From Nitrospira sp. UBA2082 (lineage in GTDB: Bacteria > Nitrospirota > Nitrospiria > Nitrospirales > Nitrospiraceae), in NCBI GenBank assembly GCA_002331335.1, contig DCZO01000003.1:28506-57441 (forward strand): a DNA stretch of 28,936 bases, given 5' to 3'. The notes under the pieces were generated by a model, which saw only the letters and a list, made by a program, of their open reading frames with translations, was not told the DNA's origin and searched no databases. How positions within the stretch are numbered: position 1 is the first letter of the stretch; each line of letters opens with the position of its first letter. Shown piece by piece: positions 15,422 to 22,510 of the stretch. Both the position numbers and the translations under genes were made by a program.

Positions 15422-17659
15422 TTACGCCTGATACAGTGTTCGTTCGATCGAGAACGCCCATCGGTCATAGAGCACCGCCACCGGCACATTGATCACCGTC
15501 GCAGCCGGCCGCTCGCCTTCCAGCGAAATAACCAGCCGGTCACCGGTGACAGATCCGATCACCGCCGCAGGCACACCGGCCTGCCGCGCACAATCGAGGA
15601 TCGCCTGCCGATGGGCCGGTTTGGCCGAAAGCACCACCCGAGACTGGCTTTCGCCGAACAGCACCGCGTCTTTTCGAAACCGGCCCAGCGCCAATGTTAC
15701 CACAGCGCCCAGCGGCCGGTCTGGCCCGGACATCGCGCTTTCCGCTAATGCGACCGCCAGCCCGCCGTCCGAACAGTCGTGCGCCGATTGCACCAACCCA
15801 CCGCGAATCAGTGCCAACACACACTCATGCAGCGCCTTCTCCACATCGATGTTCAAAAACGGCGGTGAGCCTTGCTCTCGCGCCTGGATAACTTTCAGAT
15901 ATTCCGATCCGCCCAAGTCTTCGCGGACCGCTCCCAGCAGAATGATGTCGTCGCCTTCCGCTTTGAACCACTGTGTCATCGCCTGATCGGCTTGCTCGAT
16001 CAATCCCACCATGCCCAGCATCGGCGTCGGATAGATCGACAATCCGTTGGTCTCGTTGTAGAAACTGACGTTTCCGCTCACGATCGGAACCTGAAGGCGT
16101 TCACACGCGTCTTTCATACCTTCGATCGCCAGCACGAATTGCCACATGATGTCGGAGCGTTCAGGATTGCCGAAATTCAAGCAATCCGTCAGACCGATCG
16201 GTTCGGCGCCGGAACAGACCAGATTGCGTGCGGCCTCGGCCACGGCCAGACGAGCGCCCTCGTAAGGATGCAGCATGCAATACCGGCTGTTGCAGTCAAC
16301 CGTCATCGCCACGGCCTTGTTCGTGCCCTTGATCCGAACCACCGCCGCATCCGATCCGGGCCGGACCATCGTATTCGTCCGCACCATATGATCGTACTGA
16401 TGATAGACCCACCGTTTGCTCGCGATCGTCGGTGCCCCCAAGAGAGACAGCAGTGCGGCATTGGCGTCTTTCACATCGGGAATGAGGTCGTAATTCAAAT
16501 TCGTCAGCATGTCCTGATACGCCGGCGGCGCATACGGACGTTCATAGCGCGGGCCGTCCTCTGCCAACGCCTTCGCTGGAATCTCCGCCACGACTGCCCC
16601 TTGATCCTTTACGCGCAAGATCCCGTCGCCGGTGACGTGTCCAACCACCGCGACATCCAGATCCCACTTCCGGCAGATGGCCAGGCACTCGTCTTCCTTG
16701 CCGGCCTTTGCCACCATGAGCATCCGCTCTTGCGACTCCGACAGCATTAACTCATACGGCGTCATGCCCGGCTCGCGGCGCGGGACATGCGTCAGATCCA
16801 GCTCGATGCCGTTCCCTGCGCGCGACGCCATTTCGCAGGAGGAACTCGTCAGCCCGGCCGCCCCCATGTCTTGGATACCGACCAGCAGATCGCCAGCCAT
16901 GAGCTCCAGACAGGCTTCAAGCAGCAATTTTTCTTGAAACGGATCGCCCACCTGTACTGTGGGCCGTTTTTGCTCCGACTTGTCATCGAACGAATCGGAC
17001 GCCATCGTCGCGCCGTGAATCCCGTCGCGTCCTGTCTTTGAGCCAAAATAGATCACAGGATTGCCGACCCCCGACGCCGTCCCGCGGAAAATCTTGTCCT
17101 TGTGCGCAATACCCAGGCAGAACACATTGACCAAGGGATTCAGCGAATAGATGTCGTTGAAGACGATCTCGCCGCCTACCGTCGGCACGCCCATACAATT
17201 GCCGTATCCGGCAATGCCGGCCACGACGCCCTTCATCAGATGTCGATTTTTTGCCGTGTCCAGCCCACCGAACCGAAGCGAATCGAGCAGCGCAATCGGC
17301 CGCGCCCCCATCGTAAATACGTCCCGCAGAATACCGCCGACACCCGTCGCCGCCCCTTGATAGGGCTCGATGAACGAGGGATGGTTGTGCGACTCCATCT
17401 TGAAGACCACGCAGAGCCCATCGCCGATGTCCACGGCGCCGGCATTCTCGCCAGGCCCCTGCACCACACGCGGCCCGGTGGTCGGCAGCTTCTTCAAATG
17501 GACGCGCGAACTCTTGTACGAACAGTGCTCTGACCACATAACGGAAAACATGCCAAGTTCCGTCAGATTCGGCTCGCGTCCGAGAATCTCGATGATTTTT
17601 TGGTATTCCTCGCCCGTCAGATTGTGCTGGGCGATGAGATCTTTGGTGATCAGCGGCAT
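15422..17659 (-). CDS. purL: Phosphoribosylformylglycinamidine synthase, small PurL type
   Basis: At 745 residues this is the short PurL that works as a complex with PurS and PurQ, both encoded upstream. It converts FGAR to FGAM with ATP and ammonia from PurQ. Diagnostic segments are SVMWSEHCSYKSS, GDGLCVVFKMESHNHPSF, GAATGVGGILRDVFTMGA and GSKTGRDGIHGATMASDSFD, with VGNPVIYFG before it and a second half repeat (AVAMTVDCNSRYCMLHPYEG; HDCSDGGLAVALAESAM). The start ATG at 17659 gives the usual N-terminus. It is separated from purQ by two genes for exported proteins, so the complex is not encoded contiguously. purF follows closely. Confidence 0.97.
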   Translation of the reverse strand: MPLITKDLIAQHNLTGEEYQKIIEILGREPNLTELGMFSVMWSEHCSYKSSRVHLKKLPTTGPRVVQGPGENAGAVDIGDGLCVVFKMESHNHPSFIEPYQGAATGVGGILRDVFTMGARPIALLDSLRFGGLDTAKNRHLMKGVVAGIAGYGNCMGVPTVGGEIVFNDIYSLNPLVNVFCLGIAHKDKIFRGTASGVGNPVIYFGSKTGRDGIHGATMASDSFDDKSEQKRPTVQVGDPFQEKLLLEACLELMAGDLLVGIQDMGAAGLTSSSCEMASRAGNGIELDLTHVPRREPGMTPYELMLSESQERMLMVAKAGKEDECLAICRKWDLDVAVVGHVTGDGILRVKDQGAVVAEIPAKALAEDGPRYERPYAPPAYQDMLTNLNYDLIPDVKDANAALLSLLGAPTIASKRWVYHQYDHMVRTNTMVRPGSDAAVVRIKGTNKAVAMTVDCNSRYCMLHPYEGARLAVAEAARNLVCSGAEPIGLTDCLNFGNPERSDIMWQFVLAIEGMKDACERLQVPIVSGNVSFYNETNGLSIYPTPMLGMVGLIEQADQAMTQWFKAEGDDIILLGAVREDLGGSEYLKVIQAREQGSPPFLNIDVEKALHECVLALIRGGLVQSAHDCSDGGLAVALAESAMSGPDRPLGAVVTLALGRFRKDAVLFGESQSRVVLSAKPAHRQAILDCARQAGVPAAVIGSVTGDRLVISLEGERPAATVINVPVAVLYDRWAFSIERTLYQA

Positions 17660-17779
17660 GCCGGCCTGTATGACGCCCTAGCGGTCAGACGAGCACACGA
17701 CGACGGGAAGAGTTCGATATCCGGAGGGCTTTGTTATCACGCATGCCTGCCACAGTCATGAACGTCGTGCCACGTGACC

Positions 17780-17806
17780 GGCGAGGCGCAGGGCCTGCGC
17801 CTCGCC
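17780..17806. other. Strong GC-rich hairpin (possible terminator)
   Basis: GGCGAGGCGCA (17780-17790) and TGCGCCTCGCC (17796-17806) form a perfect 11-bp stem with a 5-base loop. It lies just after the end of the exported-protein gene (17844, minus strand). No U-tract follows on either strand, so it may be a weak terminator or processing signal before purL. Confidence 0.55.
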
Positions 17807-17843
17807 GCATCCGCCAGTGTGATTGACACATCCCGATGCTGTT

Positions 17844-18179
17844 CTACTGCACTTCCACTTTCACGGAGGCTTCAGCGGCTAACGTTTGGTGATCCTTATC
17901 CGCCGCAATGACCTTGATCTCATGAGCGCCTGGAGACATGCCTTTGACCGTCCCCTTCCAGCCCTTCTGGTATTCTCCATCCACGAAACAATGGGCATGC
18001 GTCGCATCGCTGCCCTTCGTGAGCTCGTACACAATTTCGACATCGCTCCCTACCTTCGCCCCAGCTGCCGGACTCTTGATCGTAAGCTTGCTGCCGTCAT
18101 CCTTCGCGGCCCACGCATCGACCCCGGCACCCAACGCCAATACACCGACGATCGCCAAGACTGCACCTACACGCTTCAT
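17844..18179 (-). CDS. Small exported Ig-like protein with H-x-H-C motif (copy 1)
   Basis: The 111-residue protein has a signal peptide (MKRVGAVLAIVGVLALGAGV then DAWA). The mature 85 or so residues form one beta-rich domain: IKSPAAGAKVGSDVEIVYEL, then ATHAHCFVDGEYQKGWKG, then SPGAHEIKVIAADKDH and a final beta strand. This resembles the DUF4399/bacterial Ig-like layout in which a His-rich HxH segment is followed by a G-x-H-xx-x pattern; that link is my inference. H-A-H-C and later D-K-D-H could bind a metal. The ribosome site GAGGAGGGG is strong. A paralogue lies directly upstream (18476-18814). Confidence 0.75.
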   Translation of the reverse strand: MKRVGAVLAIVGVLALGAGVDAWAAKDDGSKLTIKSPAAGAKVGSDVEIVYELTKGSDATHAHCFVDGEYQKGWKGTVKGMSPGAHEIKVIAADKDHQTLAAEASVKVEVQ

Positions 18180-18212
18180 CTCACCCCTCCTCAGTAATGA
18201 ATTAAGAGATTA

Positions 18213-18240
18213 AGAGTACAATGCGACCTGAATAAATCAA
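18213..18240 (-). promoter_or_regulatory. Predicted promoter of copy 1
   Basis: On the minus strand TTGATT (18235-18240), 16 bases and TACTCT (18213-18218) form a plausible promoter about 35 bases upstream of the copy-1 ATG, so this gene, purL and purF may also be transcribed from here. Confidence 0.35.
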
Positions 18241-18370
18241 CGCTACACTTTACCTCGACCGCCGTCCATCTTCAATCCGCCTCTCGCAGATTTCGTTCCG
18301 CACCCTATCCGCTGACCAAATTGACATTGAATTGCGTTTCAATACGATCGGGAAACTGATTCGTGAGCTC

Positions 18371-18418
18371 GACAATTTCGCCTTTGGAAATTGTCCTGCG
18401 AGTCCTGCTGCCGGACTC
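18371..18418. other. Two adjacent perfect stem-loops
   Basis: GACAATTTC (18371-18379) pairs with GAAATTGTC (18387-18395) across a 7-base loop, and GAGTCC (18400-18405) pairs with GGACTC (18413-18418) across another 7-base loop. They lie between the two paralogous exported-protein genes (gap 18180-18475, otherwise without a gene). The A+T-rich first dyad could be an operator; together they could be an RNA element. No poly-U follows. Confidence 0.6.
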
Positions 18419-18475
18419 ACGAAGCCGATTCGTAGAGACCCCGCGGCTCTCCAGGCACTGGACGGCCTTGCGGCC

Positions 18476-18814
18476 TCACTCCACCTCGATCGTGACCCGA
18501 GCTTCGGCAGCCATGGCTTCGTGATCGTGACTGGCGGCCACGATTTTGATCTCGTGCGTTCCACGAACGAGCCCCTTGACGACCCCGGAAAATCCCCGCT
18601 GGTACTCGCCGTCCACATAACAATGGACATGCGTCGCGTGAACCCCCTTGGCCAATTCATAGCGGACTTCGACAGAATCCCCTTTGATGACGGCTCCCGG
18701 CAAAGGACTGAGTATCTTGATCTGCGTTTCAGCTGCATCCGCGGCCCACACGCTCCAATGGATGCCCGGCCCGAGCAGGCTGATCATCAGAATGGCCACA
18801 CAGAAACGAATCAG
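18476..18814 (-). CDS. Small exported Ig-like protein with H-x-H-C motif (copy 2, probable CTG start)
   Basis: The product is a paralogue of the 17844-18179 protein: ILSPLPGAVIKGDSVEVRYE, then ATHVHCYVDGEYQRGFSG, KGLVRGTHEIKIVAASHDHE and AEARVTIEVE. The N-terminal hydrophobic signal (IRFCVAILMISLLGPGIHWS ending VWA) aligns with that of copy 1 and ends at AAD. No ATG, GTG or TTG fits: a CTG at 18814 has GAGGGG six bases upstream and yields 112 residues, matching the 111 of copy 1. A GTG at 18892, two bases past the purQ stop, would add 26 residues without a good ribosome site. I prefer the CTG start by homology. It follows purQ by 80 bases. Confidence 0.7.
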   Translation of the reverse strand: MIRFCVAILMISLLGPGIHWSVWAADAAETQIKILSPLPGAVIKGDSVEVRYELAKGVHATHVHCYVDGEYQRGFSGVVKGLVRGTHEIKIVAASHDHEAMAAEARVTIEVE

Positions 18815-18894
18815 AAAACACCCCTCACGTGCTCGTTCCGTCTGAGCCTGACCGACGACCCGCACGACCTGGGTATCCAGCGATGAGTTCACCG

Positions 18895-19614
18895 TCAAGC
18901 TAGGGCCTTGGCCCTTCCCTTCTTCGCATTCATCCCCTCCACCATCGACGCAAGGATCAGCCGCCCGTCTTCGTTGCCCAGCACAGATTCCGCGCAACGT
19001 TCAGGATGCGGCATCAGGCCGAGTACATTACCAGCGGCGTTGCGGATGCCGGCGATGTTGTCGAGCGAGCCGTTCGGATTCGCCTCCGGCGTCACCTTGC
19101 CGTCCGACGCGCAGTAGCGAAAGACAATCTGGGCATTGGCCTGAAGGCCCGCCAGCGTCACCGGATCGGTGTAATAGTTCCCATCCGCATGGGCGACCGG
19201 AATCTTCAAGACCTGGCCCGGCTTGCAGGCACCCGTAAACGGCGTGGCCGCATTCTCCACTCGCACAAAGACATCATTGCAGATGAAATGCAGCGACTCG
19301 TTCCGCAACATTGCCCCCGGCAACAACCCCGCTTCGAGCAGAATCTGGAATCCGTTACAGATGCCCAGCACCAAGCCACCGTCAGCGGCGAACTTCTTCA
19401 CGGCTCCCATCACGGGCGAAAACCGCGCAATTGCACCGGTTCGCAAATAATCGCCGTAGGAAAATCCGCCGGGCAAGATCACCGCGTCGAGTCCCGCCAA
19501 CGAAGTCTCCTTGTGCCAGACCATCGTGACATCCTGTCCAAGCACGTCTCGAAACACGTACTGACAGTCGTGATCGCAATTACTGCCAGGGAACACGACA
19601 ACGCCGATGTTCAT
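18895..19614 (-). CDS. purQ: FGAM synthase glutaminase subunit
   Basis: PurQ releases ammonia from glutamine for PurL. The class-I glutaminase triad is visible: C86 in GLVLGICNGFQ, and H203 and E205 in LMPHPERC. VVVFPGSNCDHD at the N-terminus and LPGGFSYGDYLRTGAIARFS are characteristic of PurQ rather than other amidotransferases. Length (239) and order after purS fit a PurS-PurQ-PurL enzyme. The gene is 65 bases downstream of purS. Two exported-protein genes lie between it and purL. Confidence 0.96.
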   Translation of the reverse strand: MNIGVVVFPGSNCDHDCQYVFRDVLGQDVTMVWHKETSLAGLDAVILPGGFSYGDYLRTGAIARFSPVMGAVKKFAADGGLVLGICNGFQILLEAGLLPGAMLRNESLHFICNDVFVRVENAATPFTGACKPGQVLKIPVAHADGNYYTDPVTLAGLQANAQIVFRYCASDGKVTPEANPNGSLDNIAGIRNAAGNVLGLMPHPERCAESVLGNEDGRLILASMVEGMNAKKGRAKALA

Positions 19615-19679
19615 ATCACCTCACAGAGCAGGGGCCGGATCATCCGTGGTTTGTACCGTACGCTATCAGCCATCAGCTC

Positions 19680-19919
19680 CTAAACTAATTCGCACCGATA
19701 CTCTTCTATAACCGTATTCGCCAAAAGCTTTTCACACATAGCTTTGACCTCAGCCTCAGCCTTGGCCATATCGGTTTGGTCAAGATCCAATTCCATGTAC
19801 TTCCCAACGCGCACGTTCGCCGCGTGTTTGAACCCCAGCGAGTCCAGCGCATGTTCGATGGCTTTGCCCTGAGGGTCCAGAATTCCCTGTTTCAACGTCA
19901 CATGAATTTTGACTTTCAC
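19680..19919 (-). CDS. purS: FGAM synthase subunit PurS
   Basis: The 79-residue protein has the PurS pattern: MKVKIHVTLKQGILDPQGKA, then LDSLGFKHAANVRVGKYMEL and a C-terminal VIEEYRCELV. PurS bridges PurQ and PurL in the ammonia-channelling complex. The start is GTG at 19919 and overlaps the stop of the small membrane protein upstream (GTGA), so translation is coupled. Length is typical. Confidence 0.95.
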   Translation of the reverse strand: MKVKIHVTLKQGILDPQGKAIEHALDSLGFKHAANVRVGKYMELDLDQTDMAKAEAEVKAMCEKLLANTVIEEYRCELV

Positions 19920-20134
19920 GACTTGCTCTCCTGCTTTCTTTCGGCTTCACTCAACCGATCCACATATCTCTTGATCCAGAAGATCACGGCAATGGTGAGC
20001 CCGCCGCAAAACACCAATCCGACGAACGCCCACCGCCAGGGTGATTCATTCAGCCGATAGGCCATCATGCCCACAATGGCCGCCCAAACCACTATCGAGG
20101 CGACCAGGCCATAATTCAAATACGCCCGCAGCAT
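19916..20134 (-). CDS. Two-helix membrane protein before purS, unknown
   Basis: The 72-residue protein has two membrane segments, GLVASIVVWAAIVGMMAY (about 9-26) and WAFVGLVFCGGLTIAVIFWI (about 35-54), and a charged tail KRYVDRLSEAERKQESKS. No family is recognised. Its stop overlaps the purS GTG start. The ATG at 20134 follows a purine-rich stretch (minus strand GGGAAGGAGCG). It is presumably an inner-membrane protein with no evident link to purine synthesis beyond operon position. Confidence 0.65.
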   Translation of the reverse strand: MLRAYLNYGLVASIVVWAAIVGMMAYRLNESPWRWAFVGLVFCGGLTIAVIFWIKRYVDRLSEAERKQESKS

Positions 20135-20226
20135 CGCTCCTTCCCTTCTCTCTCTTCCCCTCCTTCAAAGTTGACGGAGGGTGGGCTGGACTTCAGGCGA
20201 CTTGCACGGAAGCCCCAGCGGGTGGC

Positions 20227-20303
20227 GGCGAACGGGCGCCCTGACGCGCGCAGCGGGGGTCCCTACACCGGGCGGGGGTGCGAGCACGTCAGGGCTGTTC
20301 GCC
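20227..20303. repeat. Intergenic GC-rich imperfect dyad between purC and the membrane-protein gene
   Basis: GGCGAAC...GCCCTGACG (20227-20246) and CGTCAGGGC...GTTCGCC (20287-20303) form an imperfect inverted repeat around a very GC-rich core with runs of G. The whole gap 20135-20319 is non-coding on other evidence. The dyad could be a rho-independent-like structure after purC or a dispersed palindromic repeat. Confidence 0.45.
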
Positions 20304-20319
20304 GACAGGACCCGCCCCC

Positions 20320-21027
20320 TCATCCACACACCCGCTTCAGCACCTCCTGGTACGCCTCCTCGATCTTCCCCATATCCTTTCGAAACCGGTCCTTGTCCAT
20401 CGATTCGCCGGTAGCCATGTCCCACAAGCGGCAGGTATCCGGCGAAATCTCGTCGGCCAGGATCAGTTTGTTGTGATAGACCCCGAACTCGAGTTTAAAA
20501 TCGACCAACTGCATCTTCCGCTCGGCGAAGAAGGGCTTCAGCACCGTATTGACTCGATGAGCCAATTCCCGCAGCTCACGCAGCACCGCCGGCGTCGCGA
20601 CGTTCATCAGGCGAAGATGGTCGTCATTGACCAACGGATCGCCGAGCGCGTCGTTCTTATAGTAGAACTCGACGATTGCCGGTTCGATGGCATCGCCGAC
20701 CTGCAACCCCAGCCGCTTGGCCAAGCTGCCGGCCACCACGTTGCGCACCACGACTTCGACCGGCACAATGGTGACTTTCTTGGTCAGCATTTCCCGATCG
20801 CTCAGCCGTTCCAGGAAATGCGTCAAGACCCCACGCTCTTCAAGCAACTTGAACAGCCGTTCCGACACCTTGTTATTGACGACGCCCTTATTGACGATCG
20901 TCCCGCGTTTTTCGGCGTTGAACGCCGTCGCGTCGTCCTTGAAATACTGGACAACCTGATCGGACCGCCCAGCCGCGAAAATCTTCTTGGCTTTCCCCTC
21001 GTACAACATCGGTCCAATCCCATCCAT
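20320..21027 (-). CDS. purC: SAICAR synthetase
   Basis: PurC joins CAIR and aspartate using ATP to give SAICAR. The 235-residue protein begins MDGIGPMLYEGKAKKIF, includes KDDATAFNAEKRGTIVNKGV, VPVEVVVRNVVAGSLAKRLG, and the signature region QLVDFKLEFG plus ILADEISPDTCRLWD. Length is normal. The ATG at 21027 has a GGAGAG site six bases upstream. It follows cld by only 22 bases, so the two are very likely co-transcribed. Confidence 0.96.
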   Translation of the reverse strand: MDGIGPMLYEGKAKKIFAAGRSDQVVQYFKDDATAFNAEKRGTIVNKGVVNNKVSERLFKLLEERGVLTHFLERLSDREMLTKKVTIVPVEVVVRNVVAGSLAKRLGLQVGDAIEPAIVEFYYKNDALGDPLVNDDHLRLMNVATPAVLRELRELAHRVNTVLKPFFAERKMQLVDFKLEFGVYHNKLILADEISPDTCRLWDMATGESMDKDRFRKDMGKIEEAYQEVLKRVCG

Positions 21028-21049
21028 AGGCTCTCTCCAACCGAATACG

Positions 21050-21859
21050 CTACTGCGCGAGCGCCTCGATCATCTCATCCAGCGACTTGATGGTGCCGAT
21101 CAGCGTAGGATGGCCGAATTGGCGTGTGTACTGAAACTCTTTGACCTTCTCCAGGGACAGAATCAGGCCGTGAAAATCTTCCAGCTTGGACGTCTCAAAA
21201 TAGGTGATGAAATCCAGATCGTCCAATCCACTGGAGTGATAGAGCTTTCGTTTGACCGTTTTGAGATACGGCAGTGTCGCCTCCGTATGTTCCTGCATCA
21301 TTGCGGCGCGCTTATCCTGATCCAGCGCCCACCAATCCGCACTCTTGGTGACCGGAATCACCACGGCATACGGCTTGGAACCCGGCTCGCTGACCACTTT
21401 TAAGTCTGCCTTCAGCTGATCCGGGAACCCCGGTACGTAATTGGCCTTCTTGGTTAGGCCATGCATCAGTCCGGCCCCTTTTAGGTACTTGCCGAAGGGG
21501 CTGTTCTGAAGATCCACGAGAAACTGTTGAGTGTCTCGAAGCTCCGCGGCATGTACGCGGAACATGAGATCGGCCTGATCGGACAACCCGCGCAACAGAT
21601 AGAGATCGATGGCGATTTTCTCCCGATGTTGCTCGACCACCCCTTTGAGCAAAGTCAACTGGCTGATCCGTGTTGCCTGGTCTTGCTTCGTCCAGGTGTC
21701 ACCGAGACTGAATAGAGCGAAGGTGCCGTAGACTCCCGGCTCCGTCAGCAGCTTCTCCCGATCAGCGGATGCTTCCGCCAGGAATGGAGCAGCGGCCAAT
21801 CCAACACAAACGCAAAAGACCCCTAGCAGCGACTTGGTCCAAAAGGCTATTGGATTCAT
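21050..21859 (-). CDS. cld: Chlorite dismutase, periplasmic
   Basis: This heme enzyme converts chlorite to chloride and O2. A signal peptide (about 1-32, ending EASA) is followed by the mature sequence DREKLLTEPGVYGTFALFSL, as in the Nitrospira defluvii enzyme. Key residues known from that enzyme are all present: K172, W176, W177, proximal heme ligand H191 (MQEHTEA), distal catalytic R204 (VKRKLYHS) and E241; the YLLRGLSDQADLMFRVHA segment also matches. It is the long, pentamer-type form (269 residues). The ATG at 21859 has AGGAG eight bases upstream. It lies between purC (22 bases downstream) and a small exported protein (76 bases upstream). In Nitrospira, chlorite detoxification is the usual suggestion; in this organism the physiological role remains inferred. 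Confidence 0.95.
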   Translation of the reverse strand: MNPIAFWTKSLLGVFCVCVGLAAAPFLAEASADREKLLTEPGVYGTFALFSLGDTWTKQDQATRISQLTLLKGVVEQHREKIAIDLYLLRGLSDQADLMFRVHAAELRDTQQFLVDLQNSPFGKYLKGAGLMHGLTKKANYVPGFPDQLKADLKVVSEPGSKPYAVVIPVTKSADWWALDQDKRAAMMQEHTEATLPYLKTVKRKLYHSSGLDDLDFITYFETSKLEDFHGLILSLEKVKEFQYTRQFGHPTLIGTIKSLDEMIEALAQ

Positions 21860-21935
21860 AGTGAGACTCCTGTGCCCGGCCGTGCAACGATGCCACTCCG
21901 GATGCTATTCGAACGGGTTTTTCCGCACTTGGCGG

Positions 21936-22385
21936 CTAGAGAAGAGGCTTCTTGAGGATCAACGCGATGAAGGGTTTCCCACCTGCATGTTGGCCTGTTA
22001 ACGCTTGCAGCAAGGCCCAGCCGTTCCGCCCATACGCGTTGGCCTGCATTTCGAGTTGACTGCGAGCGAGTTCCCTGGAGGACGCGTCCCCCTCTGCTGA
22101 GAATTCGGCCACAACCACTTTGTAGTCCACACTTTTGACCGCAGGCGTTCTGGTAAAGATGACGAAGTGAAGCACCAGCCCCCCCACGGCCGGCTGTTGT
22201 GCCATCAACGCATCCCAACCTTTTTGGCCAGCTTCGTTGAGGCTCTGCTCCCACTTGAACGGATCTCCGGACAGCACGATGCTGAATCGTTCGCCGCCAG
22301 GCGGGACTTGAGACCACACCAGAACCGGCGCCACGATGAACAGAACCGTCAGGGCAGCAAGAGAACGAGCCAATTTGCAGGCCAT
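21936..22385 (-). CDS. Exported protein with two DUF4177-like repeats
   Basis: A signal peptide (MACKLARSLAALTVLFIVAP to VWSQ) precedes a mature part of about 120 residues. Two similar segments are seen: FSIVLSGDPFKWEQSLNEAG-QKGWDAL...FVIFTRTP (about 35-80) and DYKVVVAEFSAEGD...ANAYGRNGWALL...FIALILKKP (about 87-146). Both follow the pattern of a strand, a helix ending in G-x-x-GW, and a strand ending with a basic residue, like the DUF4177 domain; this resemblance is my reading. The function is unknown. It is the gene before cld in the same direction. Another frame with a strong ribosome site at 22425 covers it but has no signal or domain. Confidence 0.7.
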   Translation of the reverse strand: MACKLARSLAALTVLFIVAPVLVWSQVPPGGERFSIVLSGDPFKWEQSLNEAGQKGWDALMAQQPAVGGLVLHFVIFTRTPAVKSVDYKVVVAEFSAEGDASSRELARSQLEMQANAYGRNGWALLQALTGQHAGGKPFIALILKKPLL

Positions 22386-22394
22386 GTGCGTCCC

Positions 22395-22408
22395 GCTCTT
22401 CGAAGAGC
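22395..22408. promoter_or_regulatory. Perfect 14-bp palindrome upstream of the DUF4177-like gene
   Basis: GCTCTTCGAAGAGC ends 10 bases upstream of the ATG at 22385. It could be an operator or an RNA hairpin close to the ribosome site. The rest of the purB-to-gene gap (22386-22510) contains a 6-bp stem (GCTACC 22440-22445, GGTAGC 22456-22461) and no gene. Confidence 0.4.
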
Positions 22409-22510
22409 TGTAATCCTACGCCCATCCCCCCTCCCGATGGCTACCCCTCTTTATAGGTAGCTCCGGATATGTGCTTGCTGCCAGGCGCCCGCTATCCACA
22501 CCTATACCTT

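Noticed and set aside
14203..16750. Long plus-strand frames opposite purF and purL
   Set aside because: They mirror conserved purine genes and have no recognisable features.
18250..18738. 162-codon minus-strand frame over the second exported protein
   Set aside because: It is a shadow frame; the paralogy and signal peptide favour the other frame.
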